Numbered from the stretch's first letter, positions 1 through 6,998 are shown. The stretch is 8,533 bases of DNA from FEN-1297 sp046704565 (GCA_046704565.1 JBJKRP010000130.1:1-8533); one strand, 5' to 3'. Notes: a model not told the origin generated them from the letters alone. Program-made: numbers and translations.

Positions 1-725
1 GTTATTATTGCTAAATCTCGTGTAAGAAGATAATTACGATGTGCTTCAATAATTGTTGCATCATCTTTATTTTTATCATATAACTTATACCATTCAAAAT
101 TCTGTAATTTGGGTTCTTTTGGAATAGCACCGTTAAATAGTTTATGCAATTCTTCTGGATTAACTCTTGGATCTTTTAAAGCGTGGATAGTAAAAGCACG
201 ATGACCGGGTAGACGATTATTAATACGCCAAAAAATGAGAACTTCTTTTATGCTGGTGCTAAATAGCCCTTCAAATAAAATTGCAATTGGGAAAGAAAGA
301 ATTATAAAAATACTATTTGTACTATAAATTTGTGAGAAAAATCTATTAAAATCACTGATACTAAAGTTCAGTGTACCATAATAGATTAAAATAACAGAAA
401 CCTGGAAAAAAATATAACTTATTATCCATTTTCTGTTTTTACTTTTTAATGTTTCCATTACTCCGCTATTATTGCACCTAATTATATATTTACCTGAATT
501 CCCGGCTCCTATTTTAGTTGATAGATAAGAATTTTCTTCTAATCTATCAACCGCTGTTTTATTGCCGAATTTCCCTATGTTCTTCAATTTCACACACTTA
601 ATATTAGTGCATTTTTTTATCCCTGTCAATAGACACGCTGTTTTTTGCGTATCTATTAAATTAAATCCTAATAAGTCAGCAGCGCTATAGGCGTGCTTCT
701 GCGCGGTGTAAAGAGTAGAGCGCAT
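1..725 (-). CDS. Hypothetical membrane protein, 3' end beyond window
   Basis: The frame is open from an ATG at 725 to the left edge (241 codons seen), with an in-frame TAG about 48 bases upstream of that ATG. An AGGG lies 6 nt before the 725 start. A second candidate start is the ATG at 458, preceded by GGAG only 2 nt away. From the 725 start, two hydrophobic stretches stand out, residues about 101-117 (IISYIFFQVSVILIYY) and 137-155, giving two probable membrane helices. A soluble part follows with the motif RLPGHRAFT (171-179), then DPRVNPEEL, then EWYKLYDK and AHRNYLLTRD. Residues 1-89 are hydrophilic, contain four cysteines (31, 39, 44, 84), and have no function I recognise. The family looks like an uncharacterised two-helix membrane protein with a cytoplasmic tail; no function is assigned. 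That the gene is real is fairly sure; the start is not. Confidence 0.6.
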   Translation of the reverse strand, partial: MRSTLYTAQKHAYSAADLLGFNLIDTQKTACLLTGIKKCTNIKCVKLKNIGKFGNKTAVDRLEENSYLSTKIGAGNSGKYIIRCNNSGVMETLKSKNRKWIISYIFFQVSVILIYYGTLNFSISDFNRFFSQIYSTNSIFIILSFPIAILFEGLFSTSIKEVLIFWRINNRLPGHRAFTIHALKDPRVNPEELHKLFNGAIPKEPKLQNFEWYKLYDKNKDDATIIEAHRNYLLTRDLAII

Positions 726-745
726 AAAACGCCCTAACCTAAACG

Positions 746-770
746 TAGCACAGATTACTAATCTGTGCTA
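746..770. repeat. Perfect 12-bp palindrome with 1-nt spacer
   Basis: TAGCACAGATTA, one C, then TAATCTGTGCTA: two perfect 12-base arms. It lies 21 bases upstream of the 725 start codon of the left-edge gene and could form a hairpin or cruciform. It has no T-tract on either side, so it is not a simple intrinsic terminator. Symmetric elements of this size with so small a spacer are typical of dispersed palindromic repeats or of dimeric regulator sites; the sequence alone does not decide. Confidence 0.8.
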
Positions 771-1060
771 TGGGAATTTTAATTTTGTCGCCCCGGTGAA
801 ATCGGGACGGGTGAAGTCTTACAGAATATATATGTCGTCTTTCAGGGAGGAAACATCCAAACGATGACATCTCTAAGCCTGCCACAAACCTCTCCCAACC
901 ACTTACGTTTCCGACTGTGTATCTTTCCTGCCTCTGCATTCTGCTATCGGCTTGAACGCCGCACTTATCTTTGCCGGTTTACAAAATAATCTCTTTATAT
1001 TTTTAATATATTTCACCCTGCAGCATCATTTTCTTTTATTTTGTACTGTTTTCAGTATTT
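771..1060. other. Repeat-like spacer without a credible gene
   Basis: I see no credible gene here. Near 791-808 is a degenerate hairpin which on the minus strand reads GTCCCGAT, TTC, ACCGGGGC. It belongs to the same TCCCGAT palindrome type found inside tRNA copies further right. At 831-879 a weak inverted pair (ATGTCGTC and GATGACAT, one mismatch) encloses a G/A-rich stretch. The only ORF of note is a 66-codon minus-strand frame that reads straight through the 746-770 palindrome, so it is more likely repeat DNA than a gene. From 940 to 1060 the sequence is AT-rich with no feature I can name. Confidence 0.5.
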
Positions 1061-1068
1061 TTTGTCTC

Positions 1069-1488
1069 CTACAACCCATTTAATACTTCCGTTATTCCTT
1101 TTGAAACTTCCTGAAATGAATTTAACTTTTCCCACAATGCTTTTGAAACTTCCTGCATGTGATATGAAAGTTCTGGCGGTTCGTTAAAATTTCCCTGCAT
1201 GTGATTTGAAACTTCCTGCGGTCTATTTAAATGTTCCTGTGGCTTATTTGAAATTCTCCGGGGTCTTCTTAAATCTTCCGGCAGGACGTTTGAAACAAGC
1301 TGCAGAGCGTTTGAAACTTCCTGCATGGCTTTAGAAGCTTCCTGTAAGCTATTAGAAACTTCCTGCAAACCATTTAAAGCTTCCTGCGGTTCTTTTAATT
1401 ATTCCCGTAAGTCTTTTGAAACTTCCTTCGGTTCGTTTAAAAGTTTCTGCAGGCAATTCAAATTTTCCTCCTGATGATTCAACTTTAC
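1069..1488 (-). repeat. Degenerate 21-bp tandem repeat reading as heptads
   Basis: About 20 copies of a 21-bp unit lie head to tail; on the plus strand a typical unit is GTTTGAAACTTCCTGCATGG plus one base. On the minus strand one frame reads a seven-residue repeat of the form (L/M/P)-Q-E-V-S-N-x. Hydrophobic residues fall at the first and fourth positions, the a/d spacing of a coiled coil, although several middle units begin with proline. The frame is interrupted by one TAA (about 1394-1396) in a slot usually occupied by V/L, is preceded by TGA at about 1489-1491, and ends at a TAG where the repeat expects CAG. The longest open part is 1069-1368, starting from TTG (99 codons), with no clear ribosome binding site. 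It is either the remnant of a repetitive coiled-coil gene or a minisatellite whose unit happens to be stop-free in this frame. Confidence 0.8.
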
Positions 1489-1920
1489 CGGCTGTCAACT
1501 ATAATTTTATAGAAGTATTTTAAGCTTGGATTATTGATCGATAAAACCAACTGCACTGTCTAAAAACTAATTACATTAATTCAAAGAACGGAAAACAAAC
1601 CATCTGAAATTTTATTCGGTCTGAGGTCGACCGTCTGGTAGAACACTAATTGATCTTTTATCGTTGTCCGGTTAAGATCCCTCATTTGAACAAGAACTAA
1701 TTGCCTCTTACACATGCACATCAAATTATATTTATCAAAGCATGCAATTAGTTCTTAAGCTGATCGAACTTATTATAGCAGCAGGTAAAAACCAGGTAAA
1801 TATACATTACGTTACCCTATCAACTAAATTGTTGGATCAAACTTGCAAAGTAATTTAGTCAAATCCAAACAAAATAATTGTCTAATTGTTGAATTGCTTC
1901 AGCAAAGAGAGAATTATGAT
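1489..1920. other. AT-rich intergenic spacer with short repeats
   Basis: There is no gene in either strand. The stretch holds a 13-bp inverted repeat (listed separately) and several related copies of the core ACTAATT (near 1566, 1645 and 1697). It also has a short pair GATCTT (about 1651) and AAGATC (about 1674), and an 8-bp palindrome GGTCGACC near 1626. I see no convincing promoter or terminator for the flanking genes. Confidence 0.5.
1692..1756. repeat. 13-bp perfect inverted repeat
   Basis: AAGAACTAATTGC (1692-1704) and its exact reverse complement GCAATTAGTTCTT (1744-1756) flank 39 bases of AT-rich sequence. No poly-T follows either arm, so a terminator is unlikely. The loop contains no ORF. 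It could be the ends of a tiny non-coding element or a protein-binding arrangement. Confidence 0.7.
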
Positions 1921-2676
1921 TTAAAGGAAATACCAACGCACAAAAAAGATTCCCCTTGTGTTAATTAAATATTGAGTCCTGTCATTTGTATTAATCGGAT
2001 TAGGCGGAATATACGAAGCAGGAGGAACAGAAGAAGACGTTTCATTAACTTTCGGGTTTCCCATAGAAGTATAGGCTAAACCAATGTCTGCACCCAGACT
2101 AAATTCCGAAACCGGAAAATATTCTGCGCCGAAGTCGGCTCCCACAGTTATATCTACTTCTTTTGAATATACAATTGAGCTGTTATCGGTGTAATTGTTG
2201 TTAGCATAATCCTGGTTATTGTAAGAATTGGTTAATGACACAAAGTCTGCATTAAATTTGGGTCCAAAATAAATATCAAATAACTTTGATAACGACACCA
2301 CATAATATCCGCCTGCGCCGATAGTAAATATTTCAGCTTTATATGTATCTGTACTAATGCTGTAATTACTAATTGTCGTCCATCTGGAGTCTGAAACATT
2401 TTCATAATGAACTGAATTAAAACCGAATAGCGGCTCAATCCTAAAATTTTTAATATTTACGGGCAGGTAAAACAATATTGGGGCTTGACTATCTAAGGCA
2501 AAGGCTCCGCTATTATACAGATTAATAATATAATCCGTATAGTTATTTCTACCTATCCTTGCAGGATCAACGCTTATGCCTACACCTATATGGTTTTTAA
2601 TTTGACTTTGCGGTAAGATATTTATCTGGGCAATAAAAATAAAAAAAGTAGAAAGAATATATTTCGCAACTCTCAT
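1921..2676 (-). CDS. Secreted outer-membrane beta-barrel-like protein
   Basis: The product is 251 residues. The N-terminus (MRVAKYILSTFFIFIAQINILPQ) is basic, then hydrophobic, and looks like a signal peptide cleaved near residue 23. The rest alternates polar and hydrophobic residues with many Tyr, Phe, Asn and Gly, as in amphipathic beta strands, for example IGVGISVDP, FTIGAGGYYVVSL, FDIYFGPKFNADF and FSLGADIGLAYTS. The last strand ends ...GIFFVRWYFL, with an aromatic near the C-terminus as expected for outer-membrane insertion by the BAM complex. The ATG is preceded by GAGG with 6 nt spacing, a good ribosome binding site, so this start is secure. The gene stands alone, over 200 bases from the next. 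The specific cargo or role cannot be told; it resembles the small OmpW/OmpA-barrel-like proteins of Bacteroidota. Class assignment is fairly sure, function unknown. Confidence 0.8.
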   Translation of the reverse strand: MRVAKYILSTFFIFIAQINILPQSQIKNHIGVGISVDPARIGRNNYTDYIINLYNSGAFALDSQAPILFYLPVNIKNFRIEPLFGFNSVHYENVSDSRWTTISNYSISTDTYKAEIFTIGAGGYYVVSLSKLFDIYFGPKFNADFVSLTNSYNNQDYANNNYTDNSSIVYSKEVDITVGADFGAEYFPVSEFSLGADIGLAYTSMGNPKVNETSSSVPPASYIPPNPINTNDRTQYLINTRGIFFVRWYFL

Positions 2677-2899
2677 TTATTACCTCACTGGATAAGATGT
2701 GAAAATCGAATCATGATGTTAATGTCGTTCTTTAACAACTTAATACAATATATGGGATTTTTTAATAGAAAAATTTTTGCACCGAGATAGAAAAGATGCT
2801 TTAATCTATAATTAATTCGCAGTAATTATTGTTTGTTTTAAGAATAGATTAAATAGACGAGATTTCTAATTCTTCAACGCTAGGCTTTTACCGCCACTT

Positions 2900-3139
2900 T
2901 TAGACATTAACATAAATGATATATTGGTGGGTCTTTACGCTCTTCGAGATATACCTCTTCGGGTTTTCGTCTTTAATTTCGGATTTCAGATATTTCCTTT
3001 CCTTTTGCAGTCCTCTTAAAATATCCTCGGTATCTACCGCAGCTTTATTAAGCACAACAATGTCTGCGCTTTTCTGTTCAAGACTGCTTAATTGTTTGGC
3101 ACGAATCGCTTCTGCAGTTGTTACATCGGAAGCAAGCAT
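2900..3139 (-). CDS. Small hypothetical protein, coupled to reductase
   Basis: The product is 79 residues. The ATG overlaps the TAA of the preceding flavoprotein gene in a TAATG arrangement, which suggests translational coupling and a shared transcript. Residues about 7-56 (TTAEAIRAKQLSSLEQ and onward) look largely helical and charged; the C-terminal 20 residues are basic and aromatic. No signal peptide, membrane segment or known motif is visible. NKAA near residue 31 resembles a GTPase NKxD motif but lacks the Asp and any P-loop. Codon choice resembles the upstream gene. It may be a genuine small partner or a decayed fragment. An overlapping plus-strand ORF (2916-3197) is cysteine-rich, unconnected to any neighbour, and judged a shadow. 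Confidence 0.5.
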   Translation of the reverse strand: MLASDVTTAEAIRAKQLSSLEQKSADIVVLNKAAVDTEDILRGLQKERKYLKSEIKDENPKRYISKSVKTHQYIIYVNV

Positions 3140-4371
3140 TAAAAGCTGTTGTTGCGGTAAACGTTCACTCTGCCCGGGTCACGGAACAAATATTTGAATA
3201 ATTTAAAATAGTTATATGGGCTTGTTAAAAGCTCCCTGTACTTGTTTTCCCCGGAAAAAATATCTGTAATTAATTCGCAGAGCCTTTGCCCGTATAAGTT
3301 GAACAAAAGCTTCCTAATCTTTGAGTTTCCATATACCAGGCTGGAAATTAAAGCCGCATATCTGCTGTCATTCAGAATATTATGATAAATAAGCAGATTG
3401 TAATAATCGCTTACGTATCTTGCATCGAAATTCCTTTGTAAAAGAGCGCTTGCCGCTAAGTACCCGCTTAGTACTGCGTTGCTAATCCCTTCGGCAGTTA
3501 AAGGATCGGCAAAGCCAGCCGAATCGCCTGCAAGTAATATTCTGCCGGCAGCCGGTACGGCAGAGCGTCTGCGTATAGGAACAACATAGCCATGCCTCTC
3601 GATTCTGATTATATTGTTTTGAACATCCAGGATCGATAAATATTTTTTAAATGCTTCATTTAAGTTGACCGAAGCATCCTTTTTCATCAGGACAATACCT
3701 GCCGATAAATGGTTGCTCTTTGGAAAAGCCCAGGCATAGCCTTTGTCTACTACACCGAAGTCAAATCTCGGACTTGCGAACAAAGCCGGAAACCGGATTC
3801 TATCGATTTCTATTTCAGCTTCTATTGCAGGCAGGCGGACAAAATTGTTTTGTAATGCCGGCTCAGTATCGGAACTAACCTTAAGGTGCGAAGAAATTCC
3901 AAGCGCACCGCTGGCGGCAATAAGAAAGCTTCCCGCAAATTCTCCATGATTAGTAGAAAGCCTGATACCGTTTCCATCAGTCGTTATTTCTTTAACTTCG
4001 TGTTCTTCATAAAAAGCCGCACCGGAATCCAGAGCTTTTGAGAGCATGAATGCATCAAAGTTCTGACGCATGCTCATCATTATTATAGGCTTATCCCGTC
4101 TGGTCTTGAAGTGCAGCCCGGCTGTATGCTCAAAAACCTCCACTGCATAAAATTTTTCCTCTATTATCACATCAATTGAAAACGGTAAAATGTCTTTAAC
4201 TCTTCTTACAATACCGCCGCCGCAGACTTTGTATCTTGGAAATTTTTTCTTTTCAAGTATTAAAACACTCGCTCCTTTAGAAGCAAGGAAATATGCTGCC
4301 GACGAGCCCGATGGTCCCGCACCTGCAATTATAACGTCAAAATGCTTTTGATTAGAATTAGTCACAATCAT
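3139..4371 (-). CDS. Geranylgeranyl-reductase-family FAD oxidoreductase
   Basis: This is a 410-residue flavoprotein of the NAD(P)/FAD-dependent class that includes geranylgeranyl reductases, which use reducing power to saturate isoprenoid double bonds. The Rossmann motif GAGPSG is at residues 17-22, with the acidic ribose-binding E40 at the end of the second strand. FPRYKVCGGG (44-53) matches the family's FPRxKxCGGG signature, followed by ASGALG (153-158), YAWAFPK (212-218) and the FAD pyrophosphate motif GDSAGFADPLTAEG (282-295). Length is normal for the family. The ATG at 4371 has GGCGGA almost touching it; the GTG two codons later has better spacing and may be the true start. It lies 31 bases after the DUF493 gene and overlaps the next small ORF by 1 base. 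Substrate is uncertain: quinone side chain, lipid or carotenoid-type isoprenoids are all possible. Confidence 0.85.
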   Translation of the reverse strand: MIVTNSNQKHFDVIIAGAGPSGSSAAYFLASKGASVLILEKKKFPRYKVCGGGIVRRVKDILPFSIDVIIEEKFYAVEVFEHTAGLHFKTRRDKPIIMMSMRQNFDAFMLSKALDSGAAFYEEHEVKEITTDGNGIRLSTNHGEFAGSFLIAASGALGISSHLKVSSDTEPALQNNFVRLPAIEAEIEIDRIRFPALFASPRFDFGVVDKGYAWAFPKSNHLSAGIVLMKKDASVNLNEAFKKYLSILDVQNNIIRIERHGYVVPIRRRSAVPAAGRILLAGDSAGFADPLTAEGISNAVLSGYLAASALLQRNFDARYVSDYYNLLIYHNILNDSRYAALISSLVYGNSKIRKLLFNLYGQRLCELITDIFSGENKYRELLTSPYNYFKLFKYLFRDPGRVNVYRNNSF

Positions 4372-4402
4372 TCCGCCGCAATTCTGTTTTGTTACAGCTA
4401 AC

Positions 4403-4666
4403 TTATAACACGAATTTTATATCAGGACTTTTCTCTAACTTTTCGAAAATCAGGTTTCTTACCGTTTCGTTTGGTACTTCAAGCTTAAAATTAAGACTAA
4501 AATATTTTCCGTTACTACTTACGTTTGAAGGTAAGACTTCATATGCTAAACCCATAGATGCCTCTTCGATTGCAGATAGAATTTTATTTACATCCGGACC
4601 AATGACCTTATAAGACCACTCGCACGGATAAGTTATTTCAGGCTTTTGACTATCAGGTTCTTTCAA
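4403..4666 (-). CDS. DUF493 (YbeD-like) family protein
   Basis: The product is 87 residues, the normal size for the DUF493/YbeD family of small ACT-like alpha-beta proteins. The motif YPCEWSYKVIGPD (14-26) matches the conserved start of the family, followed by a helix (VNKILSAIEEA) and the strand pair KYFSLNFKLEVPN. The start is TTG at 4666: GAGG lies 8 nt upstream and the nearby ATG at 4677 is out of frame, so the TTG is well supported. In E. coli YbeD lies beside lipB and was called a lipoate regulatory protein, but the molecular role of the family is not established. It is probably the first gene of an operon with the flavoprotein 31 bases downstream. Confidence 0.85.
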   Translation of the reverse strand: MKEPDSQKPEITYPCEWSYKVIGPDVNKILSAIEEASMGLAYEVLPSNVSSNGKYFSLNFKLEVPNETVRNLIFEKLEKSPDIKFVL

Positions 4667-4814
4667 CGTATAATCCTCATAAACATAAAATAATCTTTTA
4701 GTTCAAAATAAAAATTATTATAAAAAAATCATCTGTTAAAAAACTACCGGATACCTTTTTGAATAATTACCGTTACAAAAAGTAGAAAATTTCTCATTCT
4801 TTTCGTTAGGATTA

Positions 4815-4850
4815 TAACAACAAAGAATTTCTAAAGAATTATTGTTGTTA
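4815..4850. repeat. 9-bp inverted repeat with internal direct repeats
   Basis: TAACAACAA (4815-4823) and TTGTTGTTA (4842-4850) are exact reverse complements. Between them, the 8-mer AAAGAATT occurs at 4822-4829 and again at 4833-4840, exactly 11 bases apart, about one helical turn. It lies about 150-185 bases before the DUF493 start, so an operator for that operon is possible but unproven. Confidence 0.6.
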
Positions 4851-4925
4851 ATGTCACAAAGATTTTTTTTTATAAGCCAGGTACTTGCGCGTTTTTTATT
4901 TAAATCTTATGTTTATCCCGGTTCT

Positions 4926-4953
4926 TTCAAAAGGTTCTCCCCTGCCTTTTGAA
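4926..4953. repeat. 9-bp hairpin-forming inverted repeat
   Basis: TTCAAAAGG (4926-4934) and CCTTTTGAA (4945-4953) are exact reverse complements with a 10-base loop. A further pair GTTCTT (4921-4926) and AAGAAC (4958-4963) could extend the structure outward. It stands just ahead of the terminator-like hairpin, which is the basis for suspecting a structured RNA. Confidence 0.65.
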
Positions 4954-4978
4954 TTAGAAGAACTAAGTCCCGATGGTC

Positions 4979-5003
4979 GCCCGATCATTGGGCTTTTTAT
5001 TTT
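4979..5003 (+). terminator. Intrinsic terminator-like hairpin, plus strand
   Basis: GCCCGA (4979-4984) pairs with TTGGGC (4988-4993), including one G-U pair and a 3-base loop, and is followed at once by TTTTTATTTT. On the minus strand there is no T-tract, so it would act only on plus-strand transcripts. No plus-strand protein gene lies upstream within the window's reach. Confidence 0.45.
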
Positions 5004-5095
5004 AAATAGAACCTAATAATGACTTATACTATACATTTCCATCAAATGTAAACCACCAACCGCAATCCATCAAAATTAATTCTTATAGACCGGTA

Positions 5096-6364
5096 TCAGA
5101 TAATAATTTTTTTACCTTTCGTCTCAGGGAAAAACCAGATCCATACGCCTGTTAAAATTGCAAAAAGGGCTGCGAGGGAAATACCTCCGCTTAATCCGTA
5201 ATCAACAGCTATTACAGCAATAACAAAGGGTGTAAAGAATTGAATACCACGGGCTAAGTTAAAAGCTGAACCCATCGCTGTATTTCTAATTTTAGTCGGG
5301 AACAACTCGGAGAAAAGCGGACCATAACCGCTGAACATACCCGTTCCCAGCCCTACCAGGAACATAAAGCTTAATATTAATGGAGGATAAACTGCAACCG
5401 ACTCCCACAGCAGCGTAATCATCACTAAGCCGGCAGCCATTATTACCGAATAGATTGAATATGCCGGTCTTCTTCCCAGCTTGTCGGCAATAAATCCGAA
5501 AGTAAAGTATCCGATTAAACCTCCCGCTTGTGTAACAAGCATCCATACTGCAGATTTTACCATAGTAAAATGTCTCTGCTGATGAAGATATGCCGGAAGC
5601 CAAGTATAGGTAAACCAATAGGCGGACATATCAAACACAGCAAGCACTAAACATTTAATGAAAAGCGACCTGTGTTCATTTTTGAATAAAGATAGAAAAG
5701 TATTCCCGGATTTTCCTTCATCGGAATTTTCACTGCTGACCTGCATGGAAGATAGTTTCCGTCTTTCAATCCAAACGTCTGATTCGGGAAGTCCCCGCCT
5801 CATAAATACTACCAGCACAGCAGGCAGGATGGAAACAAAAAAGCATTCGCGCCAGCCAAGCTGGTTAACAAGCAGACCGCCTACAATAGAGGCAAGCACA
5901 ATTCCAAATGGTGCACCTGTCTGCATGAATGCGCCATATCTTCCTCTCACTTTTGCCGGGAATGTTTCGCCGATGTAAGTTTGACCTGTTGCCCATTCTC
6001 CGCCTACACCCAGCCCGGTAATTATTCTGAAAAATAAAAGCACCCAGATTGAGGTAGAGATACCGCAGAGAAAGGTCCCTGCGCTGTAGGTCAGGATTGT
6101 CCATTGAAGCACCTTTTTCCTTCCATATTTATCCGATAAGATACCGAAGATGACGCCTCCTATTGCAGTTGCGGCTAAGGATGAGCCAAGCACCCAGGAT
6201 AGTTCAATGTCGGTTAAATGAAGTTCTTTGCCGATAGGGATGAGCAGAAAGGAAAAAAGCATAAGATCGTAGAAGTCAAAAACCCAGCCTGCCCAGCTCA
6301 TAAAAAATATTTTGAAATGAAGCTTAGTGGGCTTTTCAGACTCGTTCAGCAGATGATCGTTCAT
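5096..6364 (-). CDS. MFS transporter, metabolite:H+ symporter type
   Basis: The product is 422 residues with about 12 predicted membrane segments, an inner-membrane secondary carrier of the major facilitator superfamily. The first helix carries WVFDFYD (27-33), the acidic pattern of the organic-acid/aromatic-acid symporters (SHS/AAHS type). The MFS loop 2-3 signature is GILSDKYGRKK (74-84), repeated in the second half as ADKLGRRP (293-300). GLGVGGEWATG (117-127) and ETFPAKVRGR (133-142) with its second-half counterpart ELFPTKIRNT (353-362), plus C-terminal PETKGK (413-418), resemble the sugar/metabolite porter subgroup. A charged loop at about 195-232 separates the two halves. The gene is complete, the ribosome binding site before the ATG is weak, and no operon partner is evident. 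Substrate is most likely a carboxylate or similar small metabolite, but this is inferred from family pattern only. Confidence 0.85.
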   Translation of the reverse strand: MNDHLLNESEKPTKLHFKIFFMSWAGWVFDFYDLMLFSFLLIPIGKELHLTDIELSWVLGSSLAATAIGGVIFGILSDKYGRKKVLQWTILTYSAGTFLCGISTSIWVLLFFRIITGLGVGGEWATGQTYIGETFPAKVRGRYGAFMQTGAPFGIVLASIVGGLLVNQLGWRECFFVSILPAVLVVFMRRGLPESDVWIERRKLSSMQVSSENSDEGKSGNTFLSLFKNEHRSLFIKCLVLAVFDMSAYWFTYTWLPAYLHQQRHFTMVKSAVWMLVTQAGGLIGYFTFGFIADKLGRRPAYSIYSVIMAAGLVMITLLWESVAVYPPLILSFMFLVGLGTGMFSGYGPLFSELFPTKIRNTAMGSAFNLARGIQFFTPFVIAVIAVDYGLSGGISLAALFAILTGVWIWFFPETKGKKIII

Positions 6365-6598
6365 AAATTTACTTTGATTGTTGATGAAACTTCAATTTTA
6401 AAAGATCAGGTACAATCATCAGATCTACTCCGCGTTAACAATCTATCCCAAATTAGAAAACCAAATCGAAATCATGCTCAATTAATTTAAGAAATAAAAC
6501 GAGAAAAATATAATACGACGCAGAAGTTTTTTATAAAAAAAAAGAGGAAGTAAGTGAGTAGCTAACTAATCAAAGATTGGGTCGTAAAATAGGGATTT

Positions 6599-6662
6599 GG
6601 ATATTAAGCGAGGCGCCGGTCGGATTCGCCCGCCAATTGGCGGGTTGCAGACCTTCGCCTTA
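6599..6662 (-). pseudogene. tRNA-Cys fragment carrying a 16-bp palindrome
   Basis: Written on the plus strand, 6609-6628 (CGAGGCGCCGGTCGGATTCG) is identical to the 3' end of the intact tRNA-Cys, including two flanking bases. Bases 6645-6662 match its anticodon 5' side. The 18 bases that lie between these parts in the intact gene are absent and replaced by the perfect palindrome CCCGCCAATTGGCGGG (6629-6644). After 6662 similarity stops, so the 5' part (D arm and acceptor 5' strand) is missing. It cannot fold as a tRNA. It lies about 80 bases past the end of the GIY-YIG gene. Confidence 0.8.
6629..6644. repeat. Perfect 16-bp palindrome inside tRNA-Cys fragment
   Basis: CCCGCCAATTGGCGGG is fully self-complementary, with no spacer. 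It is GC-rich at the ends in an AT-rich window and occupies the place of the T-loop to anticodon 3' segment of a tRNA-Cys copy. Confidence 0.9.
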
Positions 6663-6739
6663 TTTTATCAATAATTTATGCTCTACCGTATACGATGCTT
6701 GGATCTGCCCGGATAAATTGGGATTGTGGGTGCTTAGTG

Positions 6740-6979
6740 TCAATAATTGTGTGTCTTTAAAAATTCTCTCCCTCGTCCGCTTTTAAAAAACTTTTCCCTC
6801 TCCATTGCCTTATTCTTATCAGCAAATTCTTCATGGTATGCTAGCTCAAAGGGCTTCCTGTTTCTTGTTGATTTTACTAATCCGGAGTTATGTTCTATAA
6901 TTCGTCTTTCTAGATTGTTTGTAAATCCTATATATCTTTTTTTGTCCCTTATACTTTTTAAAACATAAACGGAATACAT
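6740..6979 (-). CDS. Small GIY-YIG nuclease-family protein
   Basis: The product is 79 residues, a stand-alone GIY-YIG domain like the YhbQ/UvrC-N-terminal type. It has the first motif as VYV (4-6) and YIG (16-18) at the usual spacing, a candidate catalytic Arg in NNLERRIIEHNSG (R25/R26), and a candidate metal-binding Glu in AMEREKFFKSGRG (about 58-70). GIY-YIG domains cut one DNA strand in homing enzymes, restriction enzymes and UvrC; the biological role of these short single-domain versions is not settled. The ATG at 6979 is only 19 bases after the 3' end of the intact tRNA-Cys on the same strand, with a poor ribosome binding site, so it is probably read from the tRNA transcript. A broken tRNA-Cys copy lies just downstream, so the gene is bracketed by tRNA-Cys sequence. 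Confidence 0.85.
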   Translation of the reverse strand: MYSVYVLKSIRDKKRYIGFTNNLERRIIEHNSGLVKSTRNRKPFELAYHEEFADKNKAMEREKFFKSGRGREFLKTHNY

Positions 6980-6998
6980 ACAGGCTCGCTATCTTTCG

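Larger units (their letters stand above)
4667..5095. other. 429-bp gap with hairpins, possible small RNA
   Basis: No protein gene is supported. It should hold the promoter of the DUF493 operon. It also has three structured segments, listed separately: a 9-bp inverted repeat with an internal direct repeat at 4815-4850, a 9-bp hairpin at 4926-4953, and a terminator-like hairpin at 4979-5003 facing the plus strand, although no plus-strand gene precedes it. Confidence 0.5.

Noticed and set aside
746..770. Terminator for the left-edge gene or a neighbour
   Set aside because: No T-tract follows on either strand, and it lies upstream of the gene start rather than at its end.
739..939. Minus-strand ORF of 66 codons
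   Set aside because: It reads through the 746-770 palindrome and repeat-like DNA; composition does not resemble a protein gene.
1069..1488. CRISPR array
   Set aside because: The 21-bp units abut directly with no unique spacers, and they diverge gradually, so this is a tandem repeat.
2916..3197. Plus-strand ORF of 93 codons
   Set aside because: It is antisense to the coupled small ORF and the end of the reductase; the minus-strand frame has better context (TAATG overlap) and more ordinary codon use.
5292..6104. Several ORFs on both strands inside the transporter gene
   Set aside because: They are out-of-frame shadows of the 422-codon transporter, which has clear family motifs throughout.
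6577..6786. Plus-strand ORF of 69 codons
   Set aside because: It runs over the tRNA-Cys fragment and its palindrome and into the 3' end of the GIY-YIG gene; no ribosome binding site or family resemblance.
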